The notes beneath the pieces were generated by a model that had not been told where the DNA came from, did no database searches, and saw only the letters and a program-made list of their open reading frames with translations. The translations under genes were made by a program, and so were the position numbers. A stretch of DNA of 20,017 nt from a virus. Numbering within the stretch: the stretch's first letter is position 1; the number at the start of each line of letters is the position of its first letter. The stretch spans positions 1-20,017 of IMG/VR virus record IMGVR_UViG_3300042475_002649; one strand, given 5' to 3'. Below, in pieces: positions 6,201 to 13,236 of the stretch.

Positions 6201-8595
6201 TTCCTGTCGATGTAATAGGTCCACCAGAAAGTCCATTTGCAGTGGCAATAGAGGTGACTGTACCAAGATACTGATCCGCCGAGCTAATAATAATGTGAGT
6301 AGCATTTGACGATATATTAGAAGTACCTGACCCCGTAAACGTCACATCATCGTTTGCGTTACTCGAGTCTTTCAATCTCAGTATGCCGGCGTTGACTGCA
6401 GTGTTAGCTACAGCAAGAAGGTCGTATGTTGTATCCCCATCTGTGTCCCAATAAATGGTCGTGCCATTAGAATGTAGTACTTGGCCAGCAGTCCCAATTC
6501 CGCCATTAGCATCCAATCCAACTGCAGTTCCGACAACTAAACGCGTAGTATTGGCAATAAACGATGTGCCCACAGAAAGAGTAGCTGAGTTGACAGATGA
6601 TGTCGCATTGACAAAACCCGTAACAGTAGTATTAGCAAAAAGAGTTGTACCGGATGTTCCGTATCTTGCAAAATAAGACGCGCCTGAACCGATAGCAACG
6701 CCACCATTATTCCCTGGTGGGTTAAACTCGACGAATCCTTGCTGAGTAGAATCTGTTACAAGACCCAAGCGTGATGATGCAGTTGTCCAGTCGAGTGTAG
6801 CGCTTGTTGTATTACTTCTATACGAAAGTACTTTTATTTTGTTAGAGTTGCTATTAATACCAATAAAATCTGCATAGGAATGCGCTGGTAAAATAAAAAT
6901 ATTGCCCGTTCCCGCAGAAGTAATATTAACATTACTTGTTCCAGCGAGAGCTGCAGATATTGATGTATGCAGCGTTACAGAGTTTACAGTTCGAGCATTC
7001 ACGTAGTATGATATAGAAGTAGAAGTACCCCCGGGAGATGTACCATCAGTACGAAGAACGACAAATTGACCATTGCTCCATCCGTGATTTGATGCAGTAG
7101 ATATTATATCTGTTATAGTATCCACAGCGGAAACGTTAGCCACCGCTCCAAGCGCGCCGAGTGTTGTACTGGTTTGTACTGTAAAAATAGACTCTGAATT
7201 AGCTGTTGAACCAACAGCAACTTTATTAGAACCTGAATCTACAAAAAGCGTGCCCGAGTCTACGTTTAATGCGTTAAGAACAGAAGTAGAAGCAGGATCA
7301 ATATAAAACGAAGTATCTGCGCTGTCGTAGAAGATTGGCGCGCGCATATCATTAGCAGCAATAACAGCACCAGCAGAAGTAATGCGCATACGCTCAGTTA
7401 GGGTGCCGGTCGTAGCGGCGGATGTATTGAACACCATCGACATTCGCCCACCATTGGCGATGTCAGAAATTGCGTCAATAGAACCTTGAATTTTTGGACC
7501 AACGTCTGATGTGTCGGCAGAATAAAAACTAAAACGACCCCAAGGCGAGGTGGTCGAAAAATCGCTCGCAACAGTAGTAGTAGAAATCCGCATTTCTGTT
7601 GGCGTCGGCGTAGCCGAACCGGTGGCACTTGAAACTTCAAAATTAACAGCTGGTGTTGTTGTGTTAACACCGACTCTATTATTTGTACCATCAACAAAAA
7701 GGAGACCCGAATCAAAGTTTGCATTAGCAGCAAATGTTGCAACACCGCCAACCTGCAACGTTGTTGATACGTTAGCAAAACCTGTGATGGAAGTATTGCC
7801 AGCAGCAAGGGTGGTAACGCCGGATAGAGAACCAGCCATTGTAATAGTACCGGCATTGATATCCCACCTTCTAGTAGTAGCACCGAAGGACTTGCCTTCA
7901 TTATTTGATGCGGGGAATATACCGGATGTATTACCGATAAAGAAATTAGTCGTATTACCTACTCTAAGCTGTGCTGAGTCCGATACAACATTAACAAAAC
8001 CTGTGATGGAAGTATTGCCAAGACTCAATGAACGAGCGGTTATTGTTAATGATCCATTTCCCGATACACCCGAACCCCCGCTGGCGGCAATACGCGCATC
8101 AAAATCAACGGCGGTCGCGCCAGTGTTGAAATCTATGTAAGGAAAAGTGGCAGTACCACTAGTATTACCCAATGATATTGAACCACCAGAATCGGTTGCT
8201 ATTACTACTTTACCAGAACCTGACGCAGTAGTAATATTGCCGGTAGTGTTGATAAATCCAGTAATCGTAGTATTGCCAGCTGCGAGCGTAGTAATACCAG
8301 ACGCTGCTCCAGCAAGAGCAAGCGATGTAATCGATAATGCAGAGTTGACATGAATACCTTGAGTGTTAACTGTCAGTGTCGAACCCGATACAACACCAAT
8401 CGTGCCGGTTGTGGTAATAGGTCCACCCGAAAGTCCATTTGCTGTTGCAATAGATGTTACGCCTTGGTCGTCTGTTGACCAATATGTAGCAGTTCCATTA
8501 CTGTGAAGTGTTTCACCTGCAGATCCAATTAGGCCATTAGCAATAAGGCCTTTTACACTAATAGGGTTGAAGAAATGCTTTGTATCTTTAGCCAT
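3265..8595 (-). CDS. Long tail fibre with C-terminal S74 intramolecular chaperone
   Basis: This 1776-residue fibre protein is the largest gene in the window. The shaft is made of imperfect beta-rich repeats: [13 protein letters not shown]-type units, two copies of a module containing SIATANGLSGGPIT...HVNSALSIT, IGTAGQVLHSNGT..YW units, and three APIFYDS..T.YY.DPA-type units near residues 418, 1502 and 1577. The last 100 residues are an S74 chaperone domain. Ser1677-Asp1678 starts it (SPSDINLKYNIENI), Lys1682 sits five residues later as in the family Ser-Lys dyad, followed by GVIAQEVEKVLPEVI and a C-terminal coiled coil (EQQAHINRLEQKINSLE). Known S74 domains drive trimer folding and then cleave themselves off, so a mature fibre of about 1676 residues is expected. 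The start overlaps the end of the 408-residue gene by 8 bases. Receptor specificity cannot be read from the sequence. Confidence 0.92.
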   Translation of the reverse strand: MAKDTKHFFNPISVKGLIANGLIGSAGETLHSNGTATYWSTDDQGVTSIATANGLSGGPITTTGTIGVVSGSTLTVNTQGIHVNSALSITSLALAGAASGITTLAAGNTTITGFINTTGNITTASGSGKVVIATDSGGSISLGNTSGTATFPYIDFNTGATAVDFDARIAASGGSGVSGNGSLTITARSLSLGNTSITGFVNVVSDSAQLRVGNTTNFFIGNTSGIFPASNNEGKSFGATTRRWDINAGTITMAGSLSGVTTLAAGNTSITGFANVSTTLQVGGVATFAANANFDSGLLFVDGTNNRVGVNTTTPAVNFEVSSATGSATPTPTEMRISTTTVASDFSTTSPWGRFSFYSADTSDVGPKIQGSIDAISDIANGGRMSMVFNTSAATTGTLTERMRITSAGAVIAANDMRAPIFYDSADTSFYIDPASTSVLNALNVDSGTLFVDSGSNKVAVGSTANSESIFTVQTSTTLGALGAVANVSAVDTITDIISTASNHGWSNGQFVVLRTDGTSPGGTSTSISYYVNARTVNSVTLHTSISAALAGTSNVNITSAGTGNIFILPAHSYADFIGINSNSNKIKVLSYRSNTTSATLDWTTASSRLGLVTDSTQQGFVEFNPPGNNGGVAIGSGASYFARYGTSGTTLFANTTVTGFVNATSSVNSATLSVGTSFIANTTRLVVGTAVGLDANGGIGTAGQVLHSNGTTIYWDTDGDTTYDLLAVANTAVNAGILRLKDSSNANDDVTFTGSGTSNISSNATHIIISSADQYLGTVTSIATANGLSGGPITSTGTLGVTTGSTLTVNTAGIHVNSALSITDLTLSGNLTVSGTRTYVNTTTIDVGDNILTLNADLGEAAPSENAGIEIMRGTSANVQFIWDETNDRWSTNSQPLAISSLVAAGAASGITTLAAGNTTITGFANVSSTLAVAGITTFSGNVVFGSVGLSANGGFGTAGQVLHSNGTAAYWAADNDTTYTFSTGLTDTSGTITVNSAYIATISANNASFLGGTAAASYQLNSTLSANVATLSAAAVVKTVTGTTSAELVRGNMGDNDQARILIGATGTNAGYLEIATADDGTEPIYVRQYTGVFSTLIRTATLLDGSGNTTFPGSLSAGNIGTAATANHIVQRDSNGDDYRRYGFAEYFNMSHGASGATTDSVFYSSSDNYIRKNDATGFRASLNVPTRTGGDASGNWAINVTGSAGSLSDFSSYMVNRGSVLQASIDTATLNGFYTQINPSDSQGILVFNAGGSLGPLQMTFTYGGSMQFRNKTDSSTWTAFKTVLTNANYNSYAPTLTGTGASGTWGISVTGNAATVGGLTPSASAAVANRVVAADGNGYIFNNYFNSTDNSVSSGVSAVMVKAGDNYYRSGTAASIATFISGQTMNISGSATSATTATSAITPTFAGDATSRADITTRVDSGFYEHDSGTLAEGWPTNSGSWHHLLATTHSNDANYYSMQFASTFYDQGVFYRSTSGSGSTAWSRIALYDNAYGAELRATVFKDNNNTGYYVDADSESVLSTLTLFAELNLSASGTNYIDHTGTILFRNQTGYATTASLTTGGILSAAGDTRAPIFYDSNNTAYYLDPASTASNAMYVAGGIHVSGGNVGGNGIILADDGDIVDLNDGYCAMRFSNGVRVHAGNRSGSAVSALTNGGDIIASGNITAYGSPSDINLKYNIENIPNALEKLLTLNGVNFNYKKDGSRSTGVIAQEVEKVLPEVIYTATDVEGTENFKAVRYGNMVGLLIEAIKEQQAHINRLEQKINSLENK
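3565..3567 (-). other. Predicted S74 self-cleavage serine codon (Ser1677)
   Basis: TCC encodes Ser1677, followed by GAT for Asp and, five residues on, Lys1682. The Ser-Asp-x-x-x-Lys spacing equals that of the phage endosialidase S74 domain, where Ser and Lys form the catalytic dyad and cleavage occurs at this serine. The site is assigned by motif only. Confidence 0.7.
6122..6262. repeat. Intragenic direct repeat, copy 1 (about 140 bp) in the S74 fibre
   Basis: This stretch encodes the module running from SIATANGLSGGPIT through HVNSALSIT in the middle of the fibre. It matches 8322-8462 over its full length with scattered, mostly third-position changes. Such duplications are typical of fibre shafts and can recombine. 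Confidence 0.75.
8322..8462. repeat. Intragenic direct repeat, copy 2 (about 140 bp) in the S74 fibre
   Basis: This is the N-terminal copy (about residues 46-90) of the module also found at 6122-6262. Both read the same motif on the minus strand. Exchange between the copies would remove about 2.2 kb of shaft while keeping the frame. Confidence 0.75.
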
Positions 8596-9814
8596 TTGTT
8601 AACTCAATCAGTGTTGTGTTGCTTACTGGAACGGGAACGTAGCTAAACTCAAATGGTATAGTCTGAAAGTCGATCTCTGATACTTCGGTATAATAGACAG
8701 CGGTCTGTTGAACAGCAGCAGCTCCATTATAGCTATATATCGTTACACCAGAAGTATATGAATATGCTAGTTTATTTGTTAGCTGCTGAGGCCCAACGTT
8801 TACTGTGTTTATGAAAACGTTATTGGACGCGTCTACGTGGACTCTATTAGAGTTCATCACAGCAACATTGGATCCTGCAGCGACACTTGACCACTTAAAG
8901 TAGAATGTGCCGTTAGACTGATTATAGGTCTCGAACGGATTAAACTGCTTAATAGAAGGTGTTCTATACTGTAGTTCAGTTCCTACAACACCAAAGCCAT
9001 ATGAAACATACACTGTGTTGGATGTGGCTGTAAAGTCAATATTGTAAGTAGTCTCTGTCGTAGTGACTTCCTGAATAGCAATGTCTTCAGCAGCAATGGA
9101 AGTTCCAATCGAGATCGCAGCTGCCTGTCCTCTAACCGCACTACCACTATAAACAACTGTAGAAGGAACAAAGAAAGCGCTCGCCTGCACTCTGTAGCGC
9201 TGGTTCGGAACAACGTCTAATTCAAGGTACTGAGAATTTCTGTGTTGACCTGACGACCTTATTACTGTATAATCTCCATTGGATTCTTTCGAGGAACCAT
9301 TGTAAGAGATAAGACTGTTTGCGCTATACAACTCAGCTCCAGTCATTTCAGGGCCTAGAACATCGGTCGTGACATATTCAGATGTGTTGCCAAAGAAGTT
9401 GTTATTGGCAGCTCTGATAGTCATGTTGTTTGCGCCGCCCTGGAAGTAGATTCCTACCCCTTCGGTGTGCCTGATATTCTTTCCACTGACTGTATGCTCT
9501 GCATAGAGATTAGCAGGTGTAATTGTTTTCACCATAGTGAAAGTGGTAGGATATACTGTAGGGGTACACTTTATCTCCCCAACATAGTTGTTGATAGATG
9601 TTGTAATCTCGTCTGGTCTAGTACCACTTACAGAAATACTATCCTGAGTCTCGGAGGTAGTAATCCCATCTGTAGTAATTACCATCTGCGATACAGAAGA
9701 GTCACTCCCAGACACCACATGAATGTCCAGGGTGACCATCTTCTCTGTGGCAAGATCAAAAGTATCTAGCACATGAGCTGATAATGAATTTGCTACGTAG
9801 GTTATAGTTGTCAT
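8588..9814 (-). CDS. Virion structural protein with carbohydrate-binding-like middle domain
   Basis: This 408-residue protein is not assigned to a named family with confidence. Residues 1-150 are beta-rich and begin MTTITYVANSLSAHVLDTFD, with a TPANLYAEHTVSG segment near 100 and GVGIYFQGGANNMTI near 120. Residues of about 165-275 look like a jelly-roll module: Ala-Glu-Leu-Tyr-Ser, then QYLELDVVPNQRYRVQASAF, then TYNIDFTATSNTVYVSYGFG, the usual pattern of carbohydrate-binding-like domains. The C-terminal third is again beta-rich and ends PVPVSNTTLIELTNG. There is no signal peptide, transmembrane helix or obvious catalytic motif. It overlaps the S74 fibre start by 8 bases, so the two are co-translated, which suggests a fibre-base, connector or tip protein. 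Its ribosome site is weak (AAGAA). Confidence 0.8.
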   Translation of the reverse strand: MTTITYVANSLSAHVLDTFDLATEKMVTLDIHVVSGSDSSVSQMVITTDGITTSETQDSISVSGTRPDEITTSINNYVGEIKCTPTVYPTTFTMVKTITPANLYAEHTVSGKNIRHTEGVGIYFQGGANNMTIRAANNNFFGNTSEYVTTDVLGPEMTGAELYSANSLISYNGSSKESNGDYTVIRSSGQHRNSQYLELDVVPNQRYRVQASAFFVPSTVVYSGSAVRGQAAAISIGTSIAAEDIAIQEVTTTETTYNIDFTATSNTVYVSYGFGVVGTELQYRTPSIKQFNPFETYNQSNGTFYFKWSSVAAGSNVAVMNSNRVHVDASNNVFINTVNVGPQQLTNKLAYSYTSGVTIYSYNGAAAVQQTAVYYTEVSEIDFQTIPFEFSYVPVPVSNTTLIELTNG

Positions 9815-9827
9815 CTAATTAGATTCT

Positions 9828-10151
9828 TTACCATGGTAACGCCGGCGTTATAACAGTGGGGTAGATCTGGCTTGTGATCTGCCCAGCGATATCGGCTTCA
9901 TATGCCACAATTTTTTCCTCTCCTAAGGTGCTCTGCACCCACTCAATTACTTGGGTCTCTGTAAGATCTGCATAGGGAGTAAAGGGGCTACCTTCGACCA
10001 ATGACACGCCTGTCGAGTCGTATACCGATCCAATATATGTGCCGTCGATACCAGTCAGTGTCCAGTGAACGTTGAAGACCACATCGGTCATACCATCGAG
10101 TTCGGGGTAGGCGTCCATCTGCAAAATAGCCCAAGTGTTAGTAATAGTCAT
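9828..10151 (-). CDS. Small fibre-cluster protein, LPW family copy 2
   Basis: This protein has 107 residues: MTITNTWAILQMDAYPELDG, then DVVFNVHWTLTGIDGTYIGS, then FTPYADLTETQVIEWVQSTL near 57-76 and the ending VITPALPW. It is clearly paralogous to the gene just upstream (10154-10486), sharing the W-x-LTGTD/GID turn, the FTPYADLT..QVIEWV motif and the Leu-Pro-Trp end. I chose the ATG at 10151 because GGAG lies 9 bases upstream and the family starts there; a longer frame reading through the upstream gene is not credible. Two bases separate it from that gene. I believe the family is DUF7936, from memory only, and its role is unknown. Tandem copies behind a fibre gene suggest fibre-linked function. 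Confidence 0.82.
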   Translation of the reverse strand: MTITNTWAILQMDAYPELDGMTDVVFNVHWTLTGIDGTYIGSVYDSTGVSLVEGSPFTPYADLTETQVIEWVQSTLGEEKIVAYEADIAGQITSQIYPTVITPALPW

Positions 10152-10153
10152 TG

Positions 10154-10486
10154 TTAGGAGCTCCATGGTAAAGGAGGAGTGGTAGTTGGTGGGTTGGCGA
10201 GGTTCTGAATCTGAAGAGTTAAGTTGGATTCGTATGCCGCGGCCTGCTCTGCTCTCAGCGCGCTCTTGACCCACTCGATCACCTGCTCTTGCGTCAGGTC
10301 AGCATAAGGAGTAAACGGGGTGCTTGAATTGATGGGGATGTTTACTGTGCCATGTATAGAAGCCAAATGCACATTGTCCGTTCCAGTTAAAAGCCAACCA
10401 ATGGTATACACCACGTTTTGCTCACCAGCTACCTCTGAGTAGCACTCGAGATTAGTAATTGACCACGTCTTTGTAATTTGTGTCAT
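10154..10486 (-). CDS. Small fibre-cluster protein, LPW family copy 1
   Basis: This protein has 110 residues and starts MTQITKTWSITNLECYSEVA. A GWLLTGTDNVHLASI strand pair follows, then STPFTPYADLTQEQVIEWVK and the ending TTTPPLPWSS. The ATG at 10486 is preceded by a strong ribosome site, GGAGGT, four bases upstream. A TTG further upstream in frame (10498) would lie on top of that site and is rejected as the start. The gene follows the 894-residue collagen-repeat fibre by 12 bases and is followed by its paralogue at 2 bases. The fold appears to be an N-terminal beta sheet with a C-terminal helix rich in Ala, Glu and Gln. Function is unknown; close linkage to fibres in three places argues for a role in fibre assembly or decoration. 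Confidence 0.82.
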   Translation of the reverse strand: MTQITKTWSITNLECYSEVAGEQNVVYTIGWLLTGTDNVHLASIHGTVNIPINSSTPFTPYADLTQEQVIEWVKSALRAEQAAAYESNLTLQIQNLANPPTTTPPLPWSS

Positions 10487-10498
10487 TTTGACCTCCAA

Positions 10499-13183
10499 TT
10501 AAAGTCTGCTAGTCGAATAGCAATATTGACGCCAAAACCCACCACCGTCGCAGAACGCAAAAAACGATCCGTGGTGAGGAAGCGTGGTGCCTATATCACT
10601 GCCACCGGGGAATGCAAGTGTAACGTTGTTGCCGCTGACATTTGAGATAGCAAAACCTTCCCCAGAGGCAAATCCCGTCGATGGAAACGTGATCGTAATG
10701 CCTGATGTGGTAATAAGAATGTTTGTACCGCTGTCAGCAGCTCCAAGAGTTTTTGTCGCGTCAATAACATTCTGACCACTTGAGCGAATACCGTGAGTTG
10801 CCCACGTTGGCGCGGCGCCCGAGCCGCCAGACCGTAACACTTGACCTGCAGTGCCGTAGTTAGCGCCACCAATTCCCAACTGCCCAACAGAACCAATTCT
10901 GAAACGCTCGGCAGTTGTTGTGCCGGTCGTAAAAATCATATTGTTGTCGTCGTTGTAAATTTGACTGTCGCCACCGGAAGTCGTTGTACCAGTCGCGGAG
11001 CCGATACGAACATCGCCGCCGCCAGTAAGTCGCATATCTCCCGCAAGAGTTAATTTGTACGCTGGAGAAGTGTCCCCAATCCCGACGTTGCCCGAGCTGG
11101 TGATGCGCATTACCTCCGTACCACCTTCACTGAAAGCAATAGTGTCCGCAGCAGGGGACCACATCCCTGTGTCCGTATCGCCAGTAAACGTATGAGACGG
11201 CGTTCCGGTGGCCCCTAAGCCAGCGCTAAGGCGTGTAGTGTGGAATGCTCCCGTAGTGTTGGCAATGAATGAAGTGCCGACTGTTATAAGGGCAGAGTTG
11301 ACGCTGGTACTTACATTAGCTGTACCTAAAACTGTGAGTTTAGCATTTAAGTCGGTTGTACCGATACCCAAACTACCATTCATGTAGTTGTTTGCTGTAC
11401 CCGAACCATAAAACCCCCATTTGTTTGCACCAGCAGTAATTTGACTCCAAAATCCATACACATTTGAAATAGCAGTAGCGTTAAAGGCAGTATACTGGAA
11501 AACATTACTTGGTGCGGTCGCACTAGCCCATGACGGTGTACCAGCACTAAATGTATAAATTGCATTAACAGTTCCAGTATAACTTACTAAAGAGTCTGCT
11601 CTTGCAAAAACACCGTTAAGGTTTGTTATATTGTTTGCCGATGATACAATAGTTGGTAGGAATAACAGACCATATAATGCAGTAAGTGTTCCTGCCCCTT
11701 GCGGAGAAACTTGAGATTGCATCGTGAACATATTCTGCTGGCCAGTTTGGGTAGAATTTATCTGACCACTTAAACTTATATAACCACCAGCATCCGTAAC
11801 AGTACCAGTTTGGTTGATACGGTTAGATAGGGATAGAGATCCAGTAATCGTTGTATTACCCACTGCTGCAGTAGTTACGCCAGATAGAGCCCCTGCAAAC
11901 GAGCCGGTTGTTGCATTCAAAGCCCAGCGGGCCGTTGTATTACCTAAAGCATTGCCAACAGTATTTGATGTGGGAAAAACACCTGTGGTATTTGCTCTAA
12001 AGTTTGTTGTAGTAAATGATGCAGCGTTTACAGTACCTGTATGATATGCACCTGTAGTGTTGGCAATGAATGAAGTGCCGACAGTTAACAAAGCAGAGTT
12101 TACAGATACAGAAGCATTAGCAAAACCAGTAATCGTGGTATTGCCGGCGGAGACTGCGTTTGAAAATGTTGCTGCCCCACCACTATTTAACGTCAAGTGT
12201 GTTGTCATGACACTATTGTTGCCACCCTGAAATAATAAATCTCCGGTTGAGCGATTGTAGTTAATTCGTTTTATTCCACCAGTCTGGTCAAACGGCTGGC
12301 CAAAGCTAACAATAGAATTTGCGCCGATGTTGCCAAGGCCAATTTGGTCAGTCCCGTTGCCAGCCGCCAGTGCCTGTTGTGGAGTAGATGTTCCGATACC
12401 AACATTACCATTTGCTACGATAAAAGCAGCAGTACCAAACGTTGCGGTATTGGTCCCTACTTGTAGGGTGGTTGATACGTTAGCAAAACCAGTAATCGTG
12501 GTATTGCCGGCAGCAAGAGTGGTGATGCCGGAGACTGCGCCAGCAAAGCCTACTGCACTTGTTGTCTTATTAAATGTGAAGCTTGAAGATCCGTTTGCCC
12601 CACCAGAGTCATTAAATAAAACTTGTGTGTTGGATCCACCTATAACCGCAGCTGCACCTACCGAACCAGTGAATCCTACTGAACCAGTGAAGCCAGTAGT
12701 TCCTTGAGGGCCCTGGGCCCCTACTGACCCCGTGAATCCAATTGGTCCCTGTGCACCTTGAGGACCGGTCGAACCAGTGAAACCAATTGGTCCTTGTGCA
12801 CCCTGAGGCCCGGTTGAACCAGTAAAACCAATCGGGCCTTGTGGTCCTGTTGCACCAGTAGAACCAGTAAAGCCTGTTGTTCCTTGAGGGCCCTGGGCAC
12901 CAATAGAACCTGTAAAGCCAGTAGTTCCTTGGGCACCAATAGAACCTGTAAAGCCAGTAGTTCCTTGGGCACCAATAGAACCTGTAAAGCCGGTAGTTCC
13001 TTGGGCACCGGTAGATCCAGTGAATCCCACCGAACCAGTGAAGCCAGTAGTTCCCTGAGCACCAGTAGATCCGGTGAAGCCAGTTGCACCTACTGAACCT
13101 GTGAAGCCTGTGTTTCCTTGCTCACCAACAATTATAGCTTCCCACTGAGCAGTGTTAGCGTTATATACTTTTGCTACGCCCAT
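10499..13183 (-). CDS. Collagen-repeat tail fibre, 894 residues, no S74 domain
   Basis: Residues 1-19 ([19 protein letters not shown]) form a short head. Residues 20-178 are 53 uninterrupted Gly-x-y triplets dominated by GFT, GSx, GAQ, GTT, GPQ and GPI, a collagen-like triple-helical stalk. The rest is beta-rich fibre shaft: [20 protein letters not shown], several [14 protein letters not shown] units, two NVGIG..(S/T)P units and [11 protein letters not shown]. It ends in a small domain ([20 protein letters not shown], then [20 protein letters not shown]). Unlike the larger fibre it has no S74 chaperone, so the collagen stalk or a separate helper may trimerise it. An AAGG ribosome site and an upstream late-promoter-like AATAAATA are present. 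It shares repeat units with the S74 fibre. A host-recognition fibre is the likely role. Confidence 0.88.
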   Translation of the reverse strand: MGVAKVYNANTAQWEAIIVGEQGNTGFTGSVGATGFTGSTGAQGTTGFTGSVGFTGSTGAQGTTGFTGSIGAQGTTGFTGSIGAQGTTGFTGSIGAQGPQGTTGFTGSTGATGPQGPIGFTGSTGPQGAQGPIGFTGSTGPQGAQGPIGFTGSVGAQGPQGTTGFTGSVGFTGSVGAAAVIGGSNTQVLFNDSGGANGSSSFTFNKTTSAVGFAGAVSGITTLAAGNTTITGFANVSTTLQVGTNTATFGTAAFIVANGNVGIGTSTPQQALAAGNGTDQIGLGNIGANSIVSFGQPFDQTGGIKRINYNRSTGDLLFQGGNNSVMTTHLTLNSGGAATFSNAVSAGNTTITGFANASVSVNSALLTVGTSFIANTTGAYHTGTVNAASFTTTNFRANTTGVFPTSNTVGNALGNTTARWALNATTGSFAGALSGVTTAAVGNTTITGSLSLSNRINQTGTVTDAGGYISLSGQINSTQTGQQNMFTMQSQVSPQGAGTLTALYGLLFLPTIVSSANNITNLNGVFARADSLVSYTGTVNAIYTFSAGTPSWASATAPSNVFQYTAFNATAISNVYGFWSQITAGANKWGFYGSGTANNYMNGSLGIGTTDLNAKLTVLGTANVSTSVNSALITVGTSFIANTTGAFHTTRLSAGLGATGTPSHTFTGDTDTGMWSPAADTIAFSEGGTEVMRITSSGNVGIGDTSPAYKLTLAGDMRLTGGGDVRIGSATGTTTSGGDSQIYNDDNNMIFTTGTTTAERFRIGSVGQLGIGGANYGTAGQVLRSGGSGAAPTWATHGIRSSGQNVIDATKTLGAADSGTNILITTSGITITFPSTGFASGEGFAISNVSGNNVTLAFPGGSDIGTTLPHHGSFFAFCDGGGFWRQYCYSTSRL
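12650..13126 (-). repeat. Collagen-like triplet-repeat region of the 894-residue fibre
   Basis: The region encodes 53 consecutive Gly-x-y triplets without a break. Prolines occur only in the x position (GPQ, GPI), and there are no lysines. At DNA level it is a mosaic of 9-, 18- and 36-base units, including a perfect or near-perfect 36-base tandem array. Confidence 0.92.
12891..12998 (-). repeat. Three tandem 36-bp units inside the collagen region
   Basis: Units begin at 12891, 12927 and 12963 and differ at only about two positions. Each encodes twelve residues, [12 protein letters not shown] in one register. A fourth, diverged unit follows from 12999. Gain or loss of one unit by slippage would keep the frame and change stalk length by 12 residues. 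Confidence 0.9.
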
Positions 13184-13226
13184 CTTTTATACCTTAATTC
13201 GTTTACCTGTAGAATTTTATATACCT

Positions 13227-13234
13227 TATTTATT
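13227..13234 (-). promoter_or_regulatory. Late-promoter-like element AATAAATA before the collagen-repeat fibre
   Basis: The minus strand reads AATAAATA, seven of eight bases of the T4 late consensus, 43 bases upstream of the fibre ATG at 13183. It lies in the 53-base gap after the previous gene. The gap is A/T-rich, so chance is possible. Confidence 0.4.
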
Positions 13235-13236
13235 TA

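Noticed and set aside
7550-8140. 196-codon open frame on the plus strand
   Set aside because: It is the antisense shadow of the S74 fibre repeats, Val/Pro/Ala-rich with no family resemblance. Similar plus-strand frames at 5660-5956, 6455-6676, 8147-8353, 12327-12707 and 14586-14999 are the same artefact.
9828-10274. 148-codon version of LPW copy 2
   Set aside because: The extra 41 residues are an out-of-frame reading of the upstream paralogue; the internal ATG at 10151 has its own ribosome site and matches the family start.
12891-13005. Regular 36-base repeats resembling CRISPR repeats
   Set aside because: The units abut with no spacers and encode a Gly-x-y collagen pattern in frame, so this is a protein repeat.
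12721-13089. Leu-rich 122-codon frame on the minus strand
   Set aside because: It is the collagen region read in another frame; its Leu/Val/Pro periodicity mirrors the triplet repeat.
10499-13183. Diversity-generating retroelement variable region in a fibre
   Set aside because: No C-type lectin domain, no near-identical template repeat with adenine-biased changes and no reverse transcriptase are present in the window.
13184-13236. Possible terminator in the A/T-rich gap before the 894-residue fibre
   Set aside because: No stem of useful length followed by a T run could be found.
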